Positions 16,889-24,981 of a stretch of DNA of 33,512 bases are shown in pieces. A model generated the notes under the pieces. It was not told where the DNA came from, ran no database searches, and saw nothing but the letters and a program-made list of their open reading frames with translations. How positions within the stretch are numbered: the stretch's first letter is position 1; each line of letters begins with the position of its first letter. The stretch lies in contig PCCK01000040.1 of the NCBI GenBank assembly GCA_002731695.1, positions 1 through 33,512 of the forward strand, in the 5' to 3' direction. The DNA is from Porticoccaceae bacterium (GTDB lineage Bacteria; Pseudomonadota; Gammaproteobacteria; Pseudomonadales; Porticoccaceae). A program made the translations under genes and the position numbers.

Positions 16889-19800
16889 CTATTTTGTGAA
16901 AGAACTGGCGGGTGTCCCTATAAAACAATTCAAGATGTATGGAAATTCATCCGTGACATAGTAGCCATAGTGGCCCTTATATGACATGCCGTTACACTCA
17001 TCAAGATCGCCTGCATCCGTCCATTCCCAATCGGCCTCATAAATACCAGTGTGACTTCCGCCTGGATTAGAATCGGTTTTAGCTCCTCGAGAGTTAGATT
17101 TCAGCGTATATCCAGATACAACTTTACGGTAAGCCCCAGTTGCATCGTCGTAGATGTAGGGACCATAAATGGGAAAGCTATCTGCGGCGAATCCAATTAC
17201 AGGAGATCCATCCCCCGACGGAGAATCATCGAAGAATGTCTTTGGATTCCCGTGATAGTGGTAAGTACCATCAGGCTGCACATGTGCATTGTGGAGGTCC
17301 ACCCCGAATTTCGTTGAGTACTCTAACGGATTAAGTTTCCACGGAGCATTTGCACACTGCCCATTCTCTGTATTTCCATCTGCATCGGTACGATTTGCAC
17401 TAGGCTGATAACAGCCATTACTTTGCAAATCAAACACCACGCCACCTAAAGTAATACCATCGTAACGACGCTGTCCCAGAGCTGTCGTCTGATTAGCAAA
17501 GGAGGGGTTCCGATCGATTAAGAAGGTCCTTGACTGCTCATTTGCATTTGTCGCAAACCGTGCTGTCGAGTCATTAAAGTCATGATTGGGTATATTGTTA
17601 CTCGTCATGGAGCAACTAGTTTCATCGGCTGTGATTTCAACATTACCCTCAAAGTCAAGCACCCGTTTGATGTCCCTCACGCCAGAGCGGTAAATGTTTA
17701 CATAGTCAGCGCAATCAGTACTCCTCTTGCTGAGGACGGCATCAGTGATATTGATTTCAAAATCCTCTGGATTACTTCCATTGTTGACACTACCTCTTAT
17801 CAAGTTTCCCTCCAAGACTAACCTACTCGTGATTTGAGAGTATTTGTCCGACGACTGATCAAGCGCTGACCGCTCATAGGGATCATCAAGAAGGTCATAT
17901 AAGCGTTGATTTCCGTTTGCGTTCACGATTAATTTGTAGCGATCATCTCTAATTGTCCAGCGTAAAACTCCATTCCTTTCAAAATCAACATAGTTGTAAC
18001 CTCTTTCGCCCACATTCTCACTACTTAATAAGTTTGAAAAACTTATGCTATCAAAAATTTTTGTTACATCATTTCCTGCTAACTCTGACACCGTGGCAAA
18101 AATATCTGTCACATTGATTAGAGAAACGTCACGACTATCTTCTCTTAACACGCCAGCGCCAGAAACAAACAAAGGTACTCTGATTCCACCCTCTGAAACA
18201 CTAGATTTACCATTAGAGAAAACTGCTGGGTCAATTACATTGTTGGGAGTACCATTATCACCAACATAAATGATGACGGTATTTTCAAGGGTTGAACTCC
18301 CTATAGAATCCATCAGGCGTCCTACCTCTGAATCCATGGCCTCTACCGAAGCGAGGTAGTAAGGCCTCGGGTTCGCTGTAATATCACTAGCCTCCCCACT
18401 CAATTCTCGACCATGCAATTGGGAGGGCGGCAGATGATAAGGATCATGTGGTGCAGTGTATGCAAGCCAAAGGAACCATGGTTCCTCCTGACTATCGATC
18501 CACTCTATCGCTAAGTCAGTCAACTTTGTCGTATTGTAAATTTCACTTCTGGTGGTTGCCCCATTGATCGTCAGATCCCACTGAAAGTAATTGCTAATCG
18601 CTCTTCTCAAGCTACCAGCAAAATACTCGACACCCATAAGCAGAGGATGATCATTTGAGACATTACCTCCCCCTAAACCCCATTTTCCAATGATTGCCGA
18701 ACCATAGTTGCTAGAATTTTTGGCATCTGATAAATACCTCTGTATGGTAATTTCGTTGTCAGCTATAACATCCTCATTACTGGTCACACCGGAGTTTATC
18801 CCATATTTCCCGGTAATTATTGCGGCGCGTGTTGTTGTACAAGCGGGTGTAGCCCATGCATTATCAAAGATAATGCCTTCAGCTGCTAATTGATTCAGCC
18901 TTGGTGTTACCGGAAGATCTGAGCTGAAACTGTACTGCGCCGAAGTATCTGTTCCCTGATCATCTGAAATAATCAGTAAGATATTAGGTTGCGATGAAGT
19001 GCTTGAATCATTGCCTGAAGCATTACTTGAGCTATCATCATTCATTCCCCACTGATTCAGGGATCCACCTTGCTTATCGGTGAGTGTCTTAAAATAACTT
19101 TCTTCTAGGATTGAACTTCCCGCTGGCGGCTCCCAGCTACCATTGACATCGCCCATCAGCACCCCTACCAAATTACGAGTGGTGACAGCGGGGTACTCCA
19201 AAATAATTCCATCACGATCCCAACTAACATCTGACTGAGTTGTGGTAAAAGATTGGGTGGCCTCATCCCAGAAATCAAAATCTTCCGACACGAATACCCA
19301 ACGCCTCATCGCTGCTGTTTCAAGATTGACAGCCATCTTTAAGATGGCAAGCGCATCAGCGGAGGTTACTCTACCATCACCATTTATGTCTGCCGCTATA
19401 TATTGATAGGGTGACACCGGCATACTTTCCAACGGACCAGTACCATCGGGATCCGAGTTTGGATTGATCCCTACCGCTATCTTTAATGCAGCTAGTGCAT
19501 CAGCGGAGCTGATAACGTTTCCGGATTCCGTATCTGTAATTGTTTTTAAGGCCGTGAGACGGTTAGCACCTCCGAATTTTGATTCAAATAAAAAATTCCC
19601 TTGCTCATCGGCTAAAGCCAATGCCGATGTTCCATCGGTACCGTCTCCAATCCCCTCAAGCTCATAAATCACCGACTCTAGTAACGAATGGCTGGCCCAA
19701 TGGTAGCCTATGCCCGAAACGCCGGGCGGACAGCCTGTGCAATCATATGGATCAAGAGGATTTGTACCGTCAACTGCTTCTTGAAGATCGCTCACATTGT

Positions 19801-21733
19801 CGTTGTCGTCATCTAGATCTAGATTGTCCCCAACACCATCATTGTCGATATCACTGCTCTCAGAGCCGTCAAAAGGGAGGAAATCAGAGCCATCTCCTAC
19901 ACCATCATTATCAGAATCTAGAGTTTCAGATGCATCATTAGGAAAGGCATCCAAGTTGTCGCCAACACCATCTTCATCACTATCAAGCCACTCCGATGCA
20001 TCCAACGGAAACACATCCTCCAGCCCTTGATAGCTATCCCCGTCTGGATCAATGAGTAGAGTAGGAGCAATCAACCCGTCCGAATAATCACTCCCCCAGC
20101 ACTTAAGCCCATCGTCATCCACCACACAGGTATTATAATATCCAGCGGAAACATAACTTGGATTATTTAGCTCAACTACCGAAGATTGGCCATATTGATC
20201 ATCTCCCCAACACACCACACCAGTATCATCAATTGCGCAACTGTGGTCGTATCCCGCAGAAACTTGTGTTGGTCCGCTGAGTTGCGGGACTGAAGTTTGT
20301 TCATATTGGGAGTCTCCCCAGCATTTTACAATCCCTGAATCTATGGCACACGTGTGGTTGAAACCCGAGTCCACATAGGTGGGGGCAAGAAGCATAGGCA
20401 CGGATGCCTGACCATACTGGTCGTCTCCCCAACAATCGATACCGCTAGCATCTAAAGCACACGAATGATCAAAACCTGCAGTAACCTGCAAAGGCCTGCC
20501 CAAAGAGGGCGGGCTGGCCTGACCACTTTCATTAAAACCCCAGCAAACAACTCCGAAGTCGTCTATCGCGCAAGTATGATCCCCACCAGCCGAAATAGAC
20601 TCCACTCGATCAAGATCAGGAACTGTGCTCTGACCAAACTCATCATAACCCCAGCAAACCGCTCCGGTGTCATCGATTGCACAGGTATGTTCAAATCCAT
20701 TCGATACTAATTTGGGGTTCGTTAGTGAGGGTACACTGGATTGACCACTGTCATCATTACCCCAACAAATAATTGTGGACGGGTATGAGGCACATGAATG
20801 CTCAAAACCCAATGAAACTGTCTGAGGGTCATCCATAGTTGGTAAAGACGGGCTGCCGACATCATCCACATCACCCCAACACACGACTCCAATTGAATCC
20901 AAGGCGCAACTGTAGTCGAATCCTGCTTTAACCTGGACGGGATTTACCAATTCTGGAGCAGTCGACTGACCAAAAGTATTGCTACCCCAGCAAACGACTC
21001 CAGTGTCATCTATTGCGCATGAATGCTCAAAGCCGGTAGCGATCTGCAAGGGGTTTAACAGTGATGGAGGGGTTGATTGCCCATATTGATCATCACCCCA
21101 ACACTTAACACCGTACTCATCAAGTGCGCAAGAATGATTGAATCCAGAGGCAATTCGTACAGGCTCATTTAGAGGCGGTGGATCCGTTTGCCCAAACCCA
21201 TTATAACCCCAACAAACAACTCCCGAGTCGTCAATTGCACACGTATGATCAAATCCCGATGACACAGCAATCGGACCCGTAAGTGATAGTGGCGGCCGGG
21301 ATTGTCCATACTCGTTATACCCCCAGCATCGAACGCGGTTTTGGGTCAAAGCGCACGTGTGATCAAAGCCAGCACTTATTTGGACGATGTCACCAATATT
21401 ATTTGGCACATTTGTCTGACCATATTCATTATAACCCCAACAAATTGCACCATTTTGGTCGATCGCACAGCTGTGTCCTCCACCTGCAGAAATTTGCTTC
21501 GCTTCAACGAGGCTTGGCACTGTCGCCTGTCCGTATTGATTAAATCCCCAACACACCCCACCCTCATCATCAAGCGCACATGTATGATAGGTCCCCGCAC
21601 TAATCTGGTAATCAGCAATCAAAGGATCACGTCCATTTTCCTGTTCCCAATCATCAGGCAAACCATCAAAATCACCATCGGCACCGAACACCAAATTTGC
21701 GACAATACAATTAATAAAGAATAAAAATCTCAA
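16889..21733 (-). CDS. Secreted multidomain protein: RCC1-like propellers, Asp-rich repeats, dockerin-like module, sulfatase, YHYH domain
   Basis: This 1614-aa exported protein starts with a signal peptide (about 1-18). Fourteen RCC1/BLIP-II-like repeats of about 37 residues span 44-560. Asp-rich thrombospondin type 3-like calcium repeats cover about 561-650. A dockerin-like module (about 671-896) contains paired SADALA.LK.AV helices and DINGDGRVTS. A sulfatase-type domain covers about 916-1310, with SDDQG (metal Asp), ACTTTRAAIITG at the formylglycine position (Cys965), GKWGLG and GDNG. A YHYH domain (about 1330-1614) contains TYHYHGNP. The active-site motif is CTTTR rather than CxPxR/CxAxR, and GKWHLG reads GKWGLG, so catalysis is doubtful. 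The start is TTG, supported by AAGG six bases upstream. It lies downstream of the sigma-factor cluster. Substrate or adhesion role is unknown. Confidence 0.85.
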   Translation of the reverse strand: MRFLFFINCIVANLVFGADGDFDGLPDDWEQENGRDPLIADYQISAGTYHTCALDDEGGVCWGFNQYGQATVPSLVEAKQISAGGGHSCAIDQNGAICWGYNEYGQTNVPNNIGDIVQISAGFDHTCALTQNRVRCWGYNEYGQSRPPLSLTGPIAVSSGFDHTCAIDDSGVVCWGYNGFGQTDPPPLNEPVRIASGFNHSCALDEYGVKCWGDDQYGQSTPPSLLNPLQIATGFEHSCAIDDTGVVCWGSNTFGQSTAPELVNPVQVKAGFDYSCALDSIGVVCWGDVDDVGSPSLPTMDDPQTVSLGFEHSCASYPSTIICWGNDDSGQSSVPSLTNPKLVSNGFEHTCAIDDTGAVCWGYDEFGQSTVPDLDRVESISAGGDHTCAIDDFGVVCWGFNESGQASPPSLGRPLQVTAGFDHSCALDASGIDCWGDDQYGQASVPMLLAPTYVDSGFNHTCAIDSGIVKCWGDSQYEQTSVPQLSGPTQVSAGYDHSCAIDDTGVVCWGDDQYGQSSVVELNNPSYVSAGYYNTCVVDDDGLKCWGSDYSDGLIAPTLLIDPDGDSYQGLEDVFPLDASEWLDSDEDGVGDNLDAFPNDASETLDSDNDGVGDGSDFLPFDGSESSDIDNDGVGDNLDLDDDNDNVSDLQEAVDGTNPLDPYDCTGCPPGVSGIGYHWASHSLLESVIYELEGIGDGTDGTSALALADEQGNFLFESKFGGANRLTALKTITDTESGNVISSADALAALKIAVGINPNSDPDGTGPLESMPVSPYQYIAADINGDGRVTSADALAILKMAVNLETAAMRRWVFVSEDFDFWDEATQSFTTTQSDVSWDRDGIILEYPAVTTRNLVGVLMGDVNGSWEPPAGSSILEESYFKTLTDKQGGSLNQWGMNDDSSSNASGNDSSTSSQPNILLIISDDQGTDTSAQYSFSSDLPVTPRLNQLAAEGIIFDNAWATPACTTTRAAIITGKYGINSGVTSNEDVIADNEITIQRYLSDAKNSSNYGSAIIGKWGLGGGNVSNDHPLLMGVEYFAGSLRRAISNYFQWDLTINGATTRSEIYNTTKLTDLAIEWIDSQEEPWFLWLAYTAPHDPYHLPPSQLHGRELSGEASDITANPRPYYLASVEAMDSEVGRLMDSIGSSTLENTVIIYVGDNGTPNNVIDPAVFSNGKSSVSEGGIRVPLFVSGAGVLREDSRDVSLINVTDIFATVSELAGNDVTKIFDSISFSNLLSSENVGERGYNYVDFERNGVLRWTIRDDRYKLIVNANGNQRLYDLLDDPYERSALDQSSDKYSQITSRLVLEGNLIRGSVNNGSNPEDFEINITDAVLSKRSTDCADYVNIYRSGVRDIKRVLDFEGNVEITADETSCSMTSNNIPNHDFNDSTARFATNANEQSRTFLIDRNPSFANQTTALGQRRYDGITLGGVVFDLQSNGCYQPSANRTDADGNTENGQCANAPWKLNPLEYSTKFGVDLHNAHVQPDGTYHYHGNPKTFFDDSPSGDGSPVIGFAADSFPIYGPYIYDDATGAYRKVVSGYTLKSNSRGAKTDSNPGGSHTGIYEADWEWTDAGDLDECNGMSYKGHYGYYVTDEFPYILNCFIGTPASSFTK
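20054..21604 (-). repeat. Fourteen tandem RCC1/BLIP-II-like repeats
   Basis: The encoded repeats begin at residues 44, 81, 119, 157, 194, 231, 268, 306, 343, 380, 417, 454, 491 and 528, each about 37 residues. The consensus is [IV]SAGFDHSCAIDDTGVVCWG followed by a GQ..P.L linker. Nearly every repeat has two Cys, one in the HSCA strand and one in CWG. RCC1 and BLIP-II propellers have seven blades, so 14 repeats fit two propellers or one unusually large one. Repeats are diverged at the DNA level. Confidence 0.88.
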
Positions 21734-21886
21734 AATATACCTTGTCCATCCAGATTTAATTTACACAACAAGCGCGCGTTATCAACTAGCTGACAAGCAT
21801 CGAATTAGTCTCTGCGAGTTGATGATTAACAATTTATTTTTCACTGAAGTATATCGTTGATCGTCAAGACTTGGGAAATTTTAAAG

Positions 21887-23173
21887 CTAAAAGCTCCAAC
21901 CAATTCCGATTTTTGACACTCCATAGTCATATTCATAAACAGCAATATTAGAAGAATTTTTAATTTCCGAATGCATGATAAAAAGATCCAAATCTCTTCT
22001 TGGCTGCCAAATGGCTGAAATTTCGGCAGAGCTCTGGCTATCGACGCGTTGCGCCTGATCATAGATCGAACTCGTGCCTCCGCCAAGATATTCTCTCTCC
22101 GAATACTCAACATCAATGGAGAGTCCAATTTTACGAGTGACTTGATACCTGAAATCAAGGGCTATTGCGTGTCGTTTACTTGATTCGCCTAGAAACATAG
22201 CAAGCTCATTACTGCTATCCTGCTCGTCCTGACTAGTTCTTTTAAGTTCACCGAAGGAGTAAGTGAGAAAATAGTCATCATTTTTGGTAATACTTGAAGA
22301 ATAACTCAACTCCCACGTTGTTTCGATTCCACCAGCGTAGCTAAATTGATCAGTTAGCGGCTCGTTGTATCCCCTCTCAAAAACTATGCCCAAGTACCCA
22401 CCAACTATAGGCATATCATAATTTAAGTTAACCGAGGTTGTCGCCAGATAGCCCTCTCCACCAAGGTAAGACTCTTCTCTGCCGACTCGCCATCGGAGAA
22501 CCCCGCTACCCAAGGCATCCTCACTGCCTCCGCGAAGCATATAGACCAAAAAATTTTGTGAGGATTCCAGTTCATACTCACGCTTAAATGCAAGTAATTC
22601 TGTTTCCCAGGTTCGGTTATTTGCAAGTTGTCTCTCCCAAAAGAGTATAACCGTTAACTCTTGGAGATTGTCGACAGTACCAATAAGAATCTCATCATTT
22701 AACCCAGCGACATCATCACTTCTACCCCCGGAAAGAGAGACAAACCCTTTGAAGGTATCGTCCGGGACAACCTCATCCAACTCGCTAATTCTAACCTTAG
22801 CGTAATTTGCAAAATCTGGGTCTCCACTAAGGTAAATCGCAGTGAACAAATCAACAGCACCTGGCAAATTACCCAGTTCAAGCTCGATATTTGCCAAGGC
22901 ATATAGCACGCGAGCCGAGTTGAGATCCTCTGTAACCATTGAGGCCAGAATCGATTTGGCGTCGACATACTCGCCTAGCTGATAAAGACTCAGAGCATAA
23001 TTGAACTTTAGTTCGTCAGAGCGATTGCCCATTTCATACTGATCCCGAAAATAATTGCGGGCCTCAGAAAAGAGTTCTAACCTATAAAAACGGACACCTT
23101 CATTGTCCTCGGAAGCATCAATAACGACACTGAGCGTAAGGGACAAAAAAAAGTAAAATAAAAGACATCTCAT
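21887..23173 (-). CDS. Outer-membrane protein with TPR-like N-terminus and beta-barrel C-terminus
   Basis: The product is about 428 aa. Starting at ATG 23173 (MRCLLFYFFLSLTLSVVIDASED) gives a clean signal peptide. A longer TTG-initiated frame to 23221 would read through a transcription terminator and is unlikely. Residues about 22-140 form TPR-like helical repeats (FYRLELFSEARNYF, YALSLYQLGEYVDAKSIL, ALANIELELGNLPGAVDLF). The rest alternates in the manner of outer-membrane strands, with Tyr/Trp-rich turns, and ends IGIGWSF with a terminal Phe suited to barrel insertion. It could serve as a secretion pore or scaffold for the neighbouring giant proteins, but this is inference from position. No specific family name is recognised. 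Confidence 0.75.
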   Translation of the reverse strand: MRCLLFYFFLSLTLSVVIDASEDNEGVRFYRLELFSEARNYFRDQYEMGNRSDELKFNYALSLYQLGEYVDAKSILASMVTEDLNSARVLYALANIELELGNLPGAVDLFTAIYLSGDPDFANYAKVRISELDEVVPDDTFKGFVSLSGGRSDDVAGLNDEILIGTVDNLQELTVILFWERQLANNRTWETELLAFKREYELESSQNFLVYMLRGGSEDALGSGVLRWRVGREESYLGGEGYLATTSVNLNYDMPIVGGYLGIVFERGYNEPLTDQFSYAGGIETTWELSYSSSITKNDDYFLTYSFGELKRTSQDEQDSSNELAMFLGESSKRHAIALDFRYQVTRKIGLSIDVEYSEREYLGGGTSSIYDQAQRVDSQSSAEISAIWQPRRDLDLFIMHSEIKNSSNIAVYEYDYGVSKIGIGWSF

Positions 23174-23184
23174 ATCCGGCAAAT

Positions 23185-23210
23185 AAAAAAACGCGAAGCT
23201 AACTCCGCGT
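23185..23210 (-). terminator. Intrinsic terminator between the charged periplasmic protein and the TPR/barrel gene
   Basis: On the minus strand ACGCGGAG-TTAG-CTTCGCGT forms an 8-bp stem (one G-T pair) with a four-base loop, followed by six T. It starts 29 bases after the stop of the 162-aa gene and ends before ATG 23173 of the next gene. It separates the sigma-factor transcript from the barrel gene and argues against the upstream TTG start of the latter. Confidence 0.8.
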
Positions 23211-23239
23211 TTCACTCTCAAACCTTCTATCGGTCCTTA

Positions 23240-23728
23240 TTAACCTTCGACTTTCTCGTCTCGAAGGTCTTTCAATATGCCGGTAGCCTTCGGTTCTTTT
23301 ACGGGGCGCTCCATCCTTTTTTCACGCCTTTTCTCTCTAACAGCGGCCCTCATATCATCAATTTGCTGTCGCAAATCACTGTTTTCTTCGAGATACCTGT
23401 TTAGGTCCGCTCTCATTTCAGACCTCTGCGCCCTCATTTGATCTTTAACCTGACGGGCAGTGTCCTTGTCACCAGCTTTCCGAGCGTCATGAAGCTGTCG
23501 TCTGAGGTCCGCACCCTCCTCTCGGTTAGCATCAATCTCCTCCTGCGTTAGAGCACCATTTTCCATCATATGATCAACAATCAAACGCACCGGCATTTTG
23601 ACCCGTCTTTTCAGCTTCCCATCCTTCGGGCCCATTACATCCATCTTTACCTTTTCCAACGGTCCCTGCGCGTAAACTAATGGGCAAACAAGAATTGTTA
23701 CCAGCGCTATAGATAATAATTTTTTCAT
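23240..23728 (-). CDS. Charged, coiled-coil-like periplasmic protein of unknown function
   Basis: This 162-aa product has a clear signal peptide (MKKLLSIALVTILVCPLVYA, cleavage before QGPLE). The mature part is dominated by Arg, Glu, Asp and Lys in helical heptad-like patterns (residues about 60-150: ADLRRQLHDARKAGDKDTAR, then REKRREKRMER). The layout recalls small periplasmic stress proteins of the Spy/CpxP type, but the LTxxQ motifs of that family are not evident, so no name is given. AAGGA precedes the ATG. It is the last gene before an intrinsic terminator and probably co-transcribed with the sigma and anti-sigma genes. Confidence 0.7.
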   Translation of the reverse strand: MKKLLSIALVTILVCPLVYAQGPLEKVKMDVMGPKDGKLKRRVKMPVRLIVDHMMENGALTQEEIDANREEGADLRRQLHDARKAGDKDTARQVKDQMRAQRSEMRADLNRYLEENSDLRQQIDDMRAAVREKRREKRMERPVKEPKATGILKDLRDEKVEG

Positions 23729-23772
23729 TTTAAATTCCTTTTACATGTATGAATAATGTGTGATAGGTATAT

Positions 23773-24423
23773 TTAGACTTGTGGAACCTCAAAAAACTGA
23801 TTTCTTTTCATTGACAATGTGAATGGCTTGAGAGTATCGCCGTGAGAAATAATAGCATCAAAAGTAAGTAACTCATTTTCAGCACTCTCATTGGAAATTT
23901 TCAGAGGTAACACAAATTCGTTTGGCCCCTCTATGATGTCGGTATCTATTACAACCGAATCATTAAGATTCTCCCCCACATAGAGCACCCCTTCAGGAAA
24001 GTCAAATGCAATGGTAGCCTCCTCTAGATCCGACGGAGAATCAATAACAACAGTCACCTCAAAAACACTGGACGTCCATGCATGTTGATCCTGTCCTGAA
24101 ACAATGAGCATAAAAAAAGCACTTGAAAAACATAGCCCTAGAATAAATGCAGCAGCAACTGCCCCTTGATTTTGGAAGAACGTAGTAACGGCGCCGATCT
24201 TACGACCCTCAAACACATTTTTGGCTGCCACCAAAAGATGTGTCATGTCATTGAGTCCCTCTACATCACCTGCCAAATGTTTTGCGCTAGACATATAACG
24301 CTTGTGAAGATCAAGTTCCATGCGTAAGTCTTCGCAATTATCTTTACCCACAAGTTTTTCGAAAAACATTTCCGATCTCGAAACATCACAATCTAGTTGC
24401 TCTTTAAAATCCTGAAAAGCCAT
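23773..24423 (-). CDS. Probable anti-sigma factor with one transmembrane segment
   Basis: This 216-aa product has an N-terminal cytoplasmic region (about 1-85), a transmembrane segment near residues 88-112 (AVAAAFILGLCFSSAFFMLIV) and a C-terminal periplasmic beta-rich domain (VFEVTVVIDSPSDLEEATIA, FDFPEGVLYVGENLN). The topology, size and location 35 bp downstream of an ECF sigma gene fit an anti-sigma factor. A zinc-binding HxxxCxxC motif is not seen. GAGGTGG lies upstream of the ATG. The function is inferred from context, and a membrane-bound surface sensor of another kind is possible. Confidence 0.65.
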   Translation of the reverse strand: MAFQDFKEQLDCDVSRSEMFFEKLVGKDNCEDLRMELDLHKRYMSSAKHLAGDVEGLNDMTHLLVAAKNVFEGRKIGAVTTFFQNQGAVAAAFILGLCFSSAFFMLIVSGQDQHAWTSSVFEVTVVIDSPSDLEEATIAFDFPEGVLYVGENLNDSVVIDTDIIEGPNEFVLPLKISNESAENELLTFDAIISHGDTLKPFTLSMKRNQFFEVPQV

Positions 24424-24458
24424 AACAAAGCCACCTCAAAGGTAAAACGAGTCATCTT

Positions 24459-24974
24459 TTAAAAAGGTTGCATACTAATTTTTTCTTTTATAATTCTTCG
24501 CCCGCGTGCAAGATGAGATTTCACGGTGCCCTCCGGAATTTCCAATATTTCTGATATTTCCTTTATAGTATAGCCCTCGATATCGAACAGAGTAACTGCT
24601 GTTCGCTGAGCTGGCGTTAAAAGCCCGACAAATGTTCGTATTTGTCCCGCAATAAAAGCAGTCTCGATTGAATCCTCTTGCGTCTTCAAAGATTCTAAAA
24701 GACCATCTGATAGCGCCTCATATCGATTATAACGTCTATAATTATCAACGAATCGATGATAAAGACAGCGCATCATCCAGGGTTTAACAGGATCAAGACT
24801 AATAAATTTGACTCGATGCTCTAGGATGTAAAGCAAGGTGTCCTGCACCAAGTCCTCAGCGGCGCTTTTTTGTCCTGATAATCTGAACGCATAACGATAC
24901 AAGCTTTGAAGGTGAGGGCTTATAAGCGCCTCCACTTCAGAAGTCTTCGATCCAAAAGTTGAGTTGATGTTCAT
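24459..24974 (-). CDS. ECF-type RNA polymerase sigma factor
   Basis: This 171-aa sigma-70 family protein contains region 2 (about residues 20-85, with AEDLVQDTLLYILEH and PWMMRCLYHRFVDNYRR) and region 4 (about 115-165, with LTPAQRTAVTLFDIEGYTIK and GTVKSHLARGRRIIKEK). Regions 1.1 and 3 are absent, as in ECF factors. The ATG is only seven bases after the stop of the 1462-aa protease gene, so it is probably on the same transcript and translationally coupled. Targets may include the secreted-protein genes around it, but no promoter consensus could be established here. Confidence 0.93.
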   Translation of the reverse strand: MNINSTFGSKTSEVEALISPHLQSLYRYAFRLSGQKSAAEDLVQDTLLYILEHRVKFISLDPVKPWMMRCLYHRFVDNYRRYNRYEALSDGLLESLKTQEDSIETAFIAGQIRTFVGLLTPAQRTAVTLFDIEGYTIKEISEILEIPEGTVKSHLARGRRIIKEKISMQPF

Positions 24975-24981
24975 CTTGGCT

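Noticed and set aside
19579-19941. 120-aa plus-strand open frame rich in His and Gln
   Set aside because: It is antisense to the Asp-rich repeats and dockerin-like region of the 1614-aa gene. The odd composition is the mirror of GAT/GAC repeats, and no ribosome site or family similarity is seen.
20054-21604. CRISPR or short tandem DNA repeat array
   Set aside because: The periodicity of about 111 bases is in frame and diverged at the DNA level, reflecting protein repeats and not a DNA array.
21302-21724. 140-aa plus-strand open frame
   Set aside because: It is antisense to the signal peptide and first RCC1-like repeats. The repeated segments mirror the blades, and the minus-strand protein is clearly real.
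21781-21823. Inverted repeat ATCAACT/AGTTGAT between the barrel gene and the 1614-aa gene
   Set aside because: The loop is about 29 bases and the stem seven AT-rich base pairs with no T-run. It is too weak to call a terminator or operator.
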